Positions 13,901 to 21,930 of a stretch of 45,113 nt of DNA are shown piece after piece. Below the pieces are notes generated by a model, which ran no database searches, had not been told where the DNA came from, and was given only the letters and a program-made list of their open reading frames with translations. Made by a program: the position numbers and the translations under genes. How positions within the stretch are numbered: position 1 is the stretch's first letter; each line of letters starts with the position of its first letter. The stretch is taken from positions 1 through 45,113 of the forward strand of contig JAGZZN010000007.1 in the NCBI GenBank assembly GCA_018377375.1. Reading direction: 5' to 3'. Source of the stretch: Streptococcus parasanguinis (GTDB taxonomy: Bacteria > Bacillota > Bacilli > Lactobacillales > Streptococcaceae).

Positions 13901-15175
13901 ATGAAAAAATTGAATGAAATCAAAATTTCCGGTGTCAGTCTTCCTCTATATGCATTCATCGTCATCGTTCTTTCGGTGACGATTGCTATGTGGAAACTCC
14001 CACTCAATATGCTTGGACTAACCCTCCTTTTGGTCGTCATGGGGCATCTTCTCTACTTTATCGGTGAGAAACTGCCAATTATGAATTCTTACCTAGGTGG
14101 AGGATCCGTCTTCACCTTACTAGGAGCTACTCTTCTAGCGACCTTCCATGTTATTCCGGCAAACATCATCACAGCTACCAAGGGCTTTTTGGGAGATTCC
14201 TTTGGCTTTCTGGATTTTTATATCGCAGCCTTGATTTGTGGGGCTATTCTAGGGATGAATCGCAATCTCTTGGTAAAAGCTTCTGCTCGCTTTATTCCTG
14301 TTTCCTTGGTCACCATGGTCATTGGGGCTCTCTCTGTTGGGATCGTTGGAAGCCTTTTGGGACAAGGATTTGGACATTCGATTCTCTATGTTTCCTTCCC
14401 ACAAATGGTCGGAGGAATGGGAGCTGGAATCCTGCCTCTTTCAAAGATCTACGCTGCTAATCTCCATGGAAGCCAAGCAGCCATCTTCTCTCAATTGGCA
14501 CCCGCTACCACACTTGGTAATATCCTTGCCATCATTGGTGCTGTTTTAATCGTCAAAGTCTTTGCAGACAGTCCTTACAATGGTCACGGCGTCTTGATTC
14601 CTGTCAATAAAGATGAATTGAAGAAAGAAAAACTCACACTTGATCCGACCCAAATCGGAGTTGGAATGATGTTTGCCTTTAGTATTTTTCTTCTCGGGGT
14701 CATCTGCAATGCCTTTGTTCCAAAAATCCACAGTTATGCCTTCATGATTATCATCGTCTTTATCCTGAAAGCTTTCAATGCTGTCCCAAAACCTTTGGAA
14801 AACTGTGTGGTTATGTTCAACCAAGTCATTATGACCAACCTTACCCATGCAGTCTTAGCTGGGATCGGACTTTCCTTGATTGATCTTTCAACTCTCGCTA
14901 AGGCGATGACCTGGCAATTCATTCTCCTAAGCTTGACATCTGTTCTAGCTATGGGGCTTGCTTCTGCTGTGATCGGAAAACTGGTTGGATTGTATCCAGT
15001 CGAGACTGCTATCGGATCTGGTATGATCAATAACTCGATGGGAGGAACCGGAAATATCGCTGTTCTCTCCGCATCCGATCGCATGGAAATGATCGCCTTC
15101 GCCCAAATGGCCAACCGACTGAGCGGGGCTATCATCCTCATTCTCGGAGGACTCCTCGCTTCTGTCCTCTCTTAA
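13901..15175 (+). CDS. mleP: Malate permease, 2-hydroxycarboxylate transporter family
   Basis: The 424 residues are strongly hydrophobic, with about eleven predicted helices and the conserved glycine-rich loops of the 2HCT family (GGMGAGILPLSKIYA near 171-185 and NNSMGGTGNIAVLS near 370-383). Family members such as MleP and CitP exchange malate or citrate for lactate, coupling malolactic decarboxylation to proton motive force. AAGGAG lies 14 bases before the ATG, longer than usual. An in-frame TGA just upstream excludes an earlier start, so initiation may be modest or coupled to mleS. Confidence 0.93.
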   Translation: MKKLNEIKISGVSLPLYAFIVIVLSVTIAMWKLPLNMLGLTLLLVVMGHLLYFIGEKLPIMNSYLGGGSVFTLLGATLLATFHVIPANIITATKGFLGDSFGFLDFYIAALICGAILGMNRNLLVKASARFIPVSLVTMVIGALSVGIVGSLLGQGFGHSILYVSFPQMVGGMGAGILPLSKIYAANLHGSQAAIFSQLAPATTLGNILAIIGAVLIVKVFADSPYNGHGVLIPVNKDELKKEKLTLDPTQIGVGMMFAFSIFLLGVICNAFVPKIHSYAFMIIIVFILKAFNAVPKPLENCVVMFNQVIMTNLTHAVLAGIGLSLIDLSTLAKAMTWQFILLSLTSVLAMGLASAVIGKLVGLYPVETAIGSGMINNSMGGTGNIAVLSASDRMEMIAFAQMANRLSGAIILILGGLLASVLS

Positions 15176-15217
15176 AGAATAAAAAGACAAGTCACAAGAC
15201 TTGTCTTTTTATTCTTT
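15174..15217. terminator. Bidirectional terminator between mleP and the GH32 gene
   Basis: Twenty-base arms, beginning AAAGAATAAAAAGACAAGTC, pair perfectly across an ACAA loop. A and T tracts flank the GC part on both sides. It serves two convergent transcription units. Confidence 0.92.
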
Positions 15218-15234
15218 AGGAGGCTATTGATTTT

Positions 15235-16689
15235 CTATTTTTGATAGGTTTTTACGACCAATTCGACCCCTTCATCTGCCGTGATGGTATAGACAGGATT
15301 CTCAGTCGTTTCATAAAAGGTCATCGAGAGAGTTTTACCATCCACGAATACTTCAATTGAGTTGGTATCTCGGAGAATTGAAAAATGAAGTTCTTTTTCA
15401 GGATCCAACTGAATCCATCTCGATTGAAATGCTGGATTTTCTTTTCCAGAAATGAGGTGTCCAAATTGGTCTCGACTTAAGCTAAAGCGTTTTTGAGAGG
15501 CGTCGTAAACCAATTGCAAGACACTATCAGGATCAGTTTCATCACCATATCCAAGGATAAAGGAGCGACCCGGTTTGGCATCTAGCTCAAACAAGGTTTG
15601 TTTCCCTCTCGCTGGGATCGTGATCTGATTGCCCTTAACAACGGTTTCTGACGCATGCTCTACAAGAAAGTGTTCTTTCACTGACTCAGGTAACTCCTGA
15701 ACCAATCGTCCGTCTTTCAAGGACAATTTTCTTGGAAGAGTCATACTACCTGCCCACCCATGAGCTAAATCATGACTGGGGATAGACCGGTGCCACATTT
15801 GCATCCAGGCAACCATGTATCGTTCGCCATTTGGTCCTTGACAAGTTTGAGGGGCATAGAAATCCAAACCACCATCCATTTCATCATAGGAATCAACACG
15901 AAAGCGCCCTGTTTCCCAATTCATGTCACCGATAAAGGCAACCGTCGAATTTAAGTTCCAGTATTTTTCTTGCTGCCTTTCCATTTCAATGGGAGACAGG
16001 ATCAAGACCCATTTACCATCTAAAGGGAAGAAATCGGGACACTCCCACATAATCCCTTGCCCTTTTTCACCTTCTAAAAGAACTGATATAAAGGTCCAAT
16101 CTACTAGATTACTTGATGCAAATAAGAGAATTTGACCTCTGTCATCTGGCGTCTTAGAAGCAACGACAGCGTAATAGCTTCCTTGGTATTCAAATACTTT
16201 AGGATCACGAAAATCTGCAATATCTGCGATCCCCTCAATATGGTGAGCATGGATCACAGGATTAGTAGGCAACTTTTCAAAGGTAATGCCGTCTGTCGAC
16301 ACTGCAAGACACTGAGTCTCCTCGCGCTTTTTCTCATCGTCTACATGACCCGTATACAGCAAATAGAGCTTGTCATCTTTCACAATAGCACTACCCGAGA
16401 AACAACCATCTTTATCATAGCTTTCACTTGGTGCTAAAGCTACTGGCAGTTCTTCCCAATGGAGAAGATCTTTTGATTTGGCATGCCCCCAATGCATGGG
16501 ACCCCAAACACTATCATAGGGATAGAATTGATAGAACAAATGGTATTCCCCACGGAAATAAACAAAGCCATTTGGATCGTTCATCCAGCCGATAGGAGGT
16601 AACAAATGAAATGCTCCTCTATATTGCTGGTCAACCTTCTCCCTGTTTTCATCGATATACTGATTTGCTTTTCGAATGCTTCCCTTCAT
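15235..16689 (-). CDS. scrB: Intracellular GH32 beta-fructosidase / sucrose-6-phosphate hydrolase
   Basis: The 484 residues are a complete GH32 enzyme: the nucleophile motif WMNDPNGF (Asp at about 37), the RDP motif in FRDPKVF, and the acid/base glutamate in WECPDFF, then a C-terminal beta-sandwich. There is no signal peptide, so it acts in the cytoplasm. The longest frame starts at GTG 16698, but AGGTG six bases before the ATG at 16689 points to MKGSIRKANQ. It lies nine bases after the permease stop in an ABC importer operon, so its substrate may be an unphosphorylated sucrose-like or fructo-oligosaccharide, not sucrose-6-phosphate. The scrB symbol is the family name and does not prove the substrate. 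Confidence 0.88.
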   Translation of the reverse strand: MKGSIRKANQYIDENREKVDQQYRGAFHLLPPIGWMNDPNGFVYFRGEYHLFYQFYPYDSVWGPMHWGHAKSKDLLHWEELPVALAPSESYDKDGCFSGSAIVKDDKLYLLYTGHVDDEKKREETQCLAVSTDGITFEKLPTNPVIHAHHIEGIADIADFRDPKVFEYQGSYYAVVASKTPDDRGQILLFASSNLVDWTFISVLLEGEKGQGIMWECPDFFPLDGKWVLILSPIEMERQQEKYWNLNSTVAFIGDMNWETGRFRVDSYDEMDGGLDFYAPQTCQGPNGERYMVAWMQMWHRSIPSHDLAHGWAGSMTLPRKLSLKDGRLVQELPESVKEHFLVEHASETVVKGNQITIPARGKQTLFELDAKPGRSFILGYGDETDPDSVLQLVYDASQKRFSLSRDQFGHLISGKENPAFQSRWIQLDPEKELHFSILRDTNSIEVFVDGKTLSMTFYETTENPVYTITADEGVELVVKTYQK

Positions 16690-16698
16690 ACTGATCAC

Positions 16699-17544
16699 CT
16701 ACTTAATACCTGTACCAGATCCACCTAGACCTTGAATAATATATTTTTGTGCTACGATATATACTAGAATAAGTGGAATCGTAGAAATTGTCAAAACAGC
16801 CATTACTTGATTGATATAAACTGGTTGAGTTGTATTAATGGTTGTAATCGCCACCTGCATTGAAAATTTTGACGAATCGGTTAAAACCATCAACGGCCAG
16901 ATATAATCATTCCAACTAGAAATAAAGGAAAGAACACCAACTGTTGCAACTGCCGGTTTCGACATAGGCAACATAATCTTGAAAAAGATCCGTAAGATAC
17001 TTGCACCATCTATTTTTGCAGATTCGATAATTTCTTCTGGAATGGCAATAAAGAAGTTTCGGAAAAGATAAATATTAAAGACACTAGCTAATCCAGGTAT
17101 AATAACCGCTAAACGATTATTGACTAAGCCAAGTGAATTAATAATTGTAAATTGAGGAATCAACACTGTTTCCATCGGAATGATTAACAATGCCAATAAA
17201 AAGCCAAACAGAATTTTTTTACCTGTAAAATTAATTTTTGCAAATGCAAATCCCGCTAAGGCATTTACTATAATAGACCCAAGTGCAAATGTTCCTGCAT
17301 AAAAAATACTGTTCCCTAAGTATGTCAGAATACTAAAACGGGCAAGAACCTCTTGGTAGGGTTTAAACCAATCAGCTGGATTAAAACTAGGTAAGAAAGC
17401 TTTCCAACTTGTTAAATTCTTATACACATCTGCTTCTGGCTTCATTGCTGAAACCACCATCCAGATCATAGGAAATAGAAAGAGGCCTGCTAATAGAATT
17501 AATAAAACATATTCTAAAATAGTAGTCGGTTTTAAACGTTTCAT
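16699..17544 (-). CDS. Carbohydrate ABC transporter permease (MalG type)
   Basis: The 281 residues hold six hydrophobic helices and the cytoplasmic EAA loop that contacts the ATPase (EEIIESAKIDGASILRIFFK at about 172-191). This is the CUT1 sugar importer family, one of two permeases. The open frame reaches 17553, but AAGGAGG sits directly against that ATG and nine bases before the one at 17544, which is therefore chosen. The upstream permease stops one base before this start, so the two are coupled. Confidence 0.92.
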   Translation of the reverse strand: MKRLKPTTILEYVLLILLAGLFLFPMIWMVVSAMKPEADVYKNLTSWKAFLPSFNPADWFKPYQEVLARFSILTYLGNSIFYAGTFALGSIIVNALAGFAFAKINFTGKKILFGFLLALLIIPMETVLIPQFTIINSLGLVNNRLAVIIPGLASVFNIYLFRNFFIAIPEEIIESAKIDGASILRIFFKIMLPMSKPAVATVGVLSFISSWNDYIWPLMVLTDSSKFSMQVAITTINTTQPVYINQVMAVLTISTIPLILVYIVAQKYIIQGLGGSGTGIK

Positions 17545-17545
17545 C

Positions 17546-18448
17546 CTAATCATCCTCCTTCAAAACTCGCCGTTGTACAAGACTAATCATACCAATCAAT
17601 GTTGTAAATACTAAGGCAATCGAACTTGAGTAACCAACAAGACGGTCAGTGAAACCTTGTTGATAAATATAATATACCATAGTGATTGTTGAGTTCAATG
17701 GACCGCCTTGAGTCATGACCATTGGTTGCACAATCAATTTAAATGCTGAAATCAATGTCGTCAAGAGTACAAATAAGGCAGTTGGTTTCAATAAAGGCAT
17801 CGTGATATATCTAAATTGAGCCCATTTTGAAAATCCATCCAACTCTGCCGCCTCATAAATATCTTGTGGAATATTTTGCATTCCTCCAAGGAATAACAAC
17901 ATTTGATAACCTGCACCTTGCCATGCAGAAACAAATACAATTGCATACATAGCCTGTTTTGGACTTGTCAAGAATGGTTGTGAAGAAATACCAATTTTAT
18001 TCAGTAGGGCATTGAGCAAACCATTATTTGGATTTAACAAGTATAGCCAGAGGATAGAGATAACGACAAGAGACATCACAACAGGAGCAAAAAATGCTAC
18101 CTTAAAGAACATATTTCCTTTACGTTTCTTATTTACGATTAAGGCCATACCGAGTGCTGCTCCAAGTTGCACTGGAATAATCCAAACCACAAATTTCAAG
18201 GTATTCAAAAAGCTTTTTATAAAAATTGGATCTTTTGCTAAACGCATGAAATTTTGTAGTCCTACAAATTTTCTATCCTCAGGCGTTAATAGATAATAAT
18301 CTGTAAAGGCATAATAGATAACCATACCAACAGGTATCACTAAAAAGATAAAAAGTAATATTAAAGCTGGAGCTAAAAAGCTATAGCCCATAATATTTTC
18401 TTTTAGGTGTTCTTTCTTTTTTGTTTCGACTTTATTTTTTTCGCTCAT
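17546..18448 (-). CDS. Carbohydrate ABC transporter permease (MalF type)
   Basis: The 300 residues have an N-terminal charged segment, six helices and the EAA loop IPQDIYEAAELDGFSKWAQF at about 193-212. It pairs with the next permease to form the channel of a CUT1 importer. AGGAGA precedes the ATG. The gene is separated from the binding protein by 85 bases that hold a strong hairpin, so it is probably expressed at a lower level than the binding protein. Confidence 0.92.
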   Translation of the reverse strand: MSEKNKVETKKKEHLKENIMGYSFLAPALILLFIFLVIPVGMVIYYAFTDYYLLTPEDRKFVGLQNFMRLAKDPIFIKSFLNTLKFVVWIIPVQLGAALGMALIVNKKRKGNMFFKVAFFAPVVMSLVVISILWLYLLNPNNGLLNALLNKIGISSQPFLTSPKQAMYAIVFVSAWQGAGYQMLLFLGGMQNIPQDIYEAAELDGFSKWAQFRYITMPLLKPTALFVLLTTLISAFKLIVQPMVMTQGGPLNSTITMVYYIYQQGFTDRLVGYSSSIALVFTTLIGMISLVQRRVLKEDD

Positions 18449-18483
18449 TATTCGTCTCCTAAGATGAAACCATTAAATAAAAT

Positions 18484-18521
18484 AAGGTGGAAGGTACATT
18501 CCATAACTTACCTTCCACCTT
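18484..18521 (-). terminator. Intercistronic hairpin between binding-protein and permease genes
   Basis: Thirteen-base perfect arms (AAGGTGGAAGGTA and its complement) enclose 12 bases, followed on the minus strand by a T-rich but interrupted tract. It looks like a partial terminator or RNA-stabilising stem, as often found after binding-protein genes. Confidence 0.75.
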
Positions 18522-18533
18522 TTTGAATGTCAA

Positions 18534-19847
18534 CTATTTATTTAAAGATTGGTCGATTGCTGTTTGCATTTCTTTCGCACGAGCATCTAATACTTTTTGT
18601 ACATCTGGATTATCTTTATAATAGCTGATATCTTGCATTGCTTGTTGGAAAGCACGTGAAACTTGTGGATAAGCTACTACAACTGGACGAGCATGAGCTG
18701 TTTTAGCATTTTGTTCCATCAAGAAACGCATTGGCTCAGATACTTTGTCCTTAATATTTTTAATTGTTGATTTTCTGATTGGAAGAACACTGTTACCTAA
18801 GCTTAGAATTTCACTAGATTCAGTATTTGTAGCAAACTTAACAAATTCAGCGGCTGCTTCTTTTTTATCAGATTTTGTTGTAACGGCTAATTGCCAACTA
18901 CCTGAAGGTGATACCAATTTCTTCGTTTTATCTGAAACTGGATAAGGAAGAATACCAAAATCAATATCTTTGTAATTTGTTTGTAGGTCTGCAATCGTCC
19001 AAGAACCGCTCAGAACCATAGGATATTCACCGGTTTCAAAACCTTTTTCAACAGGACTAACTGTCGTATATCCATCCTTCACAAGATCTTGAATAAATTG
19101 AACAGCTTCAACACTTTCCTTGCTATTGAAGTAGCCTTCCGCTTTTGTTCCTTTAGAATTCACAACAGATCCACCATTTGACCAAATAAGAGGCATGTAA
19201 GCATATGGCAACATCTCATCGTTTGAATTCAAACGGAAATCAATCGCTGGTTTGTTAAAATGATCTTTTAATTTCTTAGCAATGGCATTAAACTCAGACC
19301 AAGTCCATGGTTTTTCTAGGGTTGGTAAACTAGCTTCATCAATCCCAGCTTCTTTAAACATTTTCTTATTATAGTAAACACCTACATTGGATTCTGAATA
19401 ACCAAATGCATAAAATTTACCATCATAAGTTCCCTGTTGTTTAATACTGTCCAGTACATCATCCATATTATCGTCTTTTAGATAATCATCCAAAGGAGCA
19501 ATCACTTTTGATTTTGCATAGGCTGCAGTATTAGGACCATCTAGTGTAATGACATCTGGTAAACTATTTGTCGTAACAGCGGCGTTAACCTTATCTTCAT
19601 ATCCACCACCACTACCGCTACGTGGAATAAATTCTGTCACAACCTTATATTTCGTTTTCTTTGATTTGTTGAAATTATCAACAACTTGTTGCCAAGCTTT
19701 TCCCTCAGCTGTTTCATCTGAGAACTGAACCCAGACTTTAATCTCATTTGAAGAACTTGCAGTTTTGGATTTTGATCCCCCACCACATCCTGCAAGCAAT
19801 CCTAATGATAGTGCTGCAACTACAGATAACTTAATACCTTTACGCAT
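18534..19847 (-). CDS. Carbohydrate ABC transporter substrate-binding lipoprotein
   Basis: The 437 residues start with a lipoprotein signal: basic MRKGIK, a hydrophobic core and lipobox LLAGC with the lipidated cysteine at residue 21. A serine/lysine linker and a type 1 solute-binding domain follow. The open frame reaches 19874, but AAAGGAGG five bases before the ATG at 19847 decides the start, and the earlier ATG lies inside an operator. With the LacI gene upstream and permeases plus a GH32 enzyme downstream, the ligand is likely a fructose-containing saccharide. The locus resembles the pneumococcal sus/fus region, but this protein seems shorter than the fructo-oligosaccharide binder I recall there. 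Confidence 0.92.
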   Translation of the reverse strand: MRKGIKLSVVAALSLGLLAGCGGGSKSKTASSSNEIKVWVQFSDETAEGKAWQQVVDNFNKSKKTKYKVVTEFIPRSGSGGGYEDKVNAAVTTNSLPDVITLDGPNTAAYAKSKVIAPLDDYLKDDNMDDVLDSIKQQGTYDGKFYAFGYSESNVGVYYNKKMFKEAGIDEASLPTLEKPWTWSEFNAIAKKLKDHFNKPAIDFRLNSNDEMLPYAYMPLIWSNGGSVVNSKGTKAEGYFNSKESVEAVQFIQDLVKDGYTTVSPVEKGFETGEYPMVLSGSWTIADLQTNYKDIDFGILPYPVSDKTKKLVSPSGSWQLAVTTKSDKKEAAAEFVKFATNTESSEILSLGNSVLPIRKSTIKNIKDKVSEPMRFLMEQNAKTAHARPVVVAYPQVSRAFQQAMQDISYYKDNPDVQKVLDARAKEMQTAIDQSLNK

Positions 19848-19861
19848 AGCGTCCTCCTTTT

Positions 19862-19873
19862 TGAAACGTTTCA
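19862..19873. promoter_or_regulatory. LacI-type operator, proximal copy
   Basis: The perfect palindrome TGAAACGTTTCA lies between the promoter and the ribosome binding site of the binding-protein gene. It is identical to the copy at 19918-19929, with centres 56 bases apart. Confidence 0.75.
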
Positions 19874-19917
19874 TTTTTGGTTATATTTTTAACTCAAGCT
19901 AAAATAGTTGAGTTTTT

Positions 19918-19929
19918 TGAAACGTTTCA
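19918..19929. promoter_or_regulatory. LacI-type operator, promoter-proximal copy
   Basis: The perfect palindrome TGAAACGTTTCA starts 12 bases downstream of the -10 box, so it should overlap the transcription start. Bound repressor would block initiation or early elongation. The adjacent LacI gene is the obvious regulator. CcpA is less likely because the palindrome is two bases shorter than a standard cre. Confidence 0.78.
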
Positions 19930-19941
19930 TTTTATAGCTAA

Positions 19942-19970
19942 ATTATAACAGCGCTTTCATAATTTGTCAA
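19942..19970 (-). promoter_or_regulatory. Consensus promoter of the importer operon, with cre-like spacer
   Basis: Minus strand TTGACA (19970-19965), a 17-base spacer, TATAAT (19947-19942), both perfect. The spacer and first bases of the -10 read ATGAAAGCGCTGTTA, which matches the catabolite-response consensus WTGNAANCGNWNNCA at all but one fixed position. This suggests CcpA repression in addition to the LacI-type operators. Confidence 0.85.
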
Positions 19971-19977
19971 GCACTTT

Positions 19978-20973
19978 TTATAATTTTTTTGTAGTGTCCC
20001 CTTCAAAGAAATGTACGGGTAAACTAATCACATTCTTTTCTATTTTTTCTTGTCGAATCAATTTGAGTAATAATTCTACTGCCGCTTGGGCCATCTGAGC
20101 TATTTCTTGAACAATGGTCGAAAGTAAGTACGGTTGATCAAAAGCCGGTCTTAATCCATCAAAACCAATAATTTGATAGTCTTCTAGGGGAGTTTTTCCC
20201 ATCTCAGTCAAAACCTTTATAACACGTAGAGCCATAAAATCATTTACTGTAAAAATCCCATCAATCTGAGGATGAGCTTCGAAAAAAGACTTAATTTGTC
20301 TTTCTGCTTGATCTAATGGTTCTGGCATTTCAAGACTACAGAGTTTTGTATTTTGCTGTTTAGCTTCATCTTTAAACCCCCTTCCACGTTTCGTTGTTTC
20401 ATTCAAATGTTTGTTCACACCACTAATGTATGCTAAATTTTGGCAACCTCGTTTGACTAACTCTCGGCAAGCCAGTTGACCACCATGATAATTTTCAGAG
20501 GTTACGTAATAGACATTTTCAGAAAAATGACGGTCAATACTAACAAAAGGTAAATTAGAGGAGATATACTTATCGATATCTGAATAGGTGATCCCAATGA
20601 TCCCATCTACCTTATTTTTTTCAAGTAATTTTATGTACTCTATCTCGTTTTGAGCATCTTTATCTGCATTACAAATCAATAATTTACATTGATTTTTCAA
20701 TAATTCCTTTTCAACATGATAAGCAAACTCAGAAAAGAATGGATGCCAAATGGTTGGAATGAGTAAAGCGATAATATTACTACGATTCGTTTTTAATCCT
20801 CTCGCATATTCATCTGGCACATAAGAAAGTTTTTCAATCGCTTGTTGAACTTTTTTTAATGTCACCTCTTTAATGCCTTTTTCGTTATTGATGACACGAG
20901 AAACGGTCCCAACACTAACCCCAGCTTCTGCTGCAACATCTTTCATCGTAATCGATTTTTTTTGCTCATTCAT
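19978..20973 (-). CDS. LacI family transcriptional repressor of the saccharide importer
   Basis: The 331 residues have the N-terminal LacI helix-turn-helix (TMKDVAAEAGVSVGTVSRVI at about 9-28), a hinge helix region and a periplasmic-binding-protein-like effector domain. The open frame reaches 21003, but GGAGGTGAG just before the ATG at 20973 sets the start. It is followed by the importer operon on the same strand. TGAAACGTTTCA palindromes lie in front of that operon, and a 13-base variant lies in its own promoter, so it likely represses both. Its inducer is unknown; a sucrose- or fructan-derived sugar is inferred from the GH32 neighbour. Confidence 0.9.
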   Translation of the reverse strand: MNEQKKSITMKDVAAEAGVSVGTVSRVINNEKGIKEVTLKKVQQAIEKLSYVPDEYARGLKTNRSNIIALLIPTIWHPFFSEFAYHVEKELLKNQCKLLICNADKDAQNEIEYIKLLEKNKVDGIIGITYSDIDKYISSNLPFVSIDRHFSENVYYVTSENYHGGQLACRELVKRGCQNLAYISGVNKHLNETTKRGRGFKDEAKQQNTKLCSLEMPEPLDQAERQIKSFFEAHPQIDGIFTVNDFMALRVIKVLTEMGKTPLEDYQIIGFDGLRPAFDQPYLLSTIVQEIAQMAQAAVELLLKLIRQEKIEKNVISLPVHFFEGDTTKKL

Positions 20974-20993
20974 TTTCTCACCTCCTTTCATCC

Positions 20994-21022
20994 ATACTAT
21001 CATGAAAACGTTTCATTTTCAA
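20994..21022 (-). promoter_or_regulatory. LacI-gene promoter with operator filling its spacer, inside nnrD
   Basis: Minus strand TTGAAA (21022-21017), a 17-base spacer, TAGTAT (20999-20994), with TG one base before the -10. The spacer contains TGAAACGTTTTCA (21015-21003), a one-base-longer version of the operator palindrome. The promoter overlaps the last codons of nnrD. Confidence 0.7.
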
Positions 21023-21878
21023 CATTTTCGTTTGAATTGTCACTCCACTTCTTCATCCATTTGGGGATTTCTTGGCTGATGGTCGTCGGTAGAACCACAT
21101 AGGCCTCCTTGCTCAAGTCTTCTGCAATGGCTGAATGTAGATAGGTCGCAACCACCACGCGCTCATAGAGACTGACCTGTGGAAATTGACCCGCAAACCC
21201 TGCGATCATCCCTGCCAAGGTATCCCCCATCCCCCCTGTTGCCTGATAGGGACCACCAACATCTAGCTGATAGCCCTCTTCTTGCCCACTTGTCCAAATG
21301 CGGGTGTGAGGCCCTTTTTCTACAATGACAGTCCCTTGAGGAAAGTTCTGTACTGCTCTTCGACTCTTGTCTTCAGTCTGGCTTGCAAGATCAATCCCTG
21401 ACAGTTTTTCCCATTCTTTTTGATGAGGGGTAAAGACCAACTGAGCTTCTGGCAGGTCAAACTGAGAGGCTGTAAAAAGACTGATAGCTCCTCCATCTAA
21501 AATCAGAACCTGATGCCTAGAGACCTGCTCAAAAATCATTTGTAAGACTCCTTGGTTTTCATTAGATTCCTTTAAGCCCGGCCCTACTAAAATCACGCTA
21601 GCTTTTTGCACTTGCTCACAAATGAGTTCATGATCCGCTAGATCAAAGCCCATGGCTTCAGGAAGATGGCTATGAAGGGCCGTCAGATTGTCAGGATCTG
21701 TTGCGACAGTGACTAACCCCGCTCCACTATGAACCGCTGCGATCGCTGCCATAATGATGGCTCCCCCATAGGGATAGGTTCCTCCAATCAGGAGCAGACG
21801 ACCAAAATCTCCCTTATATGACGTCATTGGGCGCTTTACAATGACGCGCTGGATCTCTTCTTTCTGAACTCTTTTCAT
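21000..21878 (-). CDS. nnrD: ADP/ATP-dependent NAD(P)H-hydrate dehydratase
   Basis: The 292 residues match the YjeF C-terminal/CARKD family: KGDFGRLLLIGGTYPYGGA near the N-terminus, HSGAGLVTVATD, and the nucleotide-binding TGGMGDTLAGMIAGF near 225-239 with the catalytic aspartate. The enzyme repairs hydrated NADH and NADPH using ADP or ATP. The open frame reaches 21977, but GAGGAAGG just before the ATG at 21878 sets the start. There is no fused epimerase domain, so the partner NnrE would be encoded elsewhere. Its last codons overlap the LacI promoter. Confidence 0.9.
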   Translation of the reverse strand: MKRVQKEEIQRVIVKRPMTSYKGDFGRLLLIGGTYPYGGAIIMAAIAAVHSGAGLVTVATDPDNLTALHSHLPEAMGFDLADHELICEQVQKASVILVGPGLKESNENQGVLQMIFEQVSRHQVLILDGGAISLFTASQFDLPEAQLVFTPHQKEWEKLSGIDLASQTEDKSRRAVQNFPQGTVIVEKGPHTRIWTSGQEEGYQLDVGGPYQATGGMGDTLAGMIAGFAGQFPQVSLYERVVVATYLHSAIAEDLSKEAYVVLPTTISQEIPKWMKKWSDNSNENVENETFS

Positions 21879-21897
21879 ACCTTCCTCATTTCTAGCG

Positions 21898-21927
21898 AAA
21901 AAGGAGAAGCCACGACTCCCCCTCCTT
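21898..21927. terminator. Weak hairpin between HAD phosphatase and nnrD
   Basis: Arms AAGGAG and CTCCTT are separated by 15 bases, with an A run on one side. It fills part of the 52-base gap between the two genes. The short stem makes it a weak call. Confidence 0.35.
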
Positions 21928-21930
21928 CTT

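Noticed and set aside
17531..17545. Operator-like TGAAACGTTT at the start of the MalG-type permease gene
   Set aside because: Only one half matches, and it is part of the coding sequence for Met-Lys-Arg-Leu. No promoter lies near.
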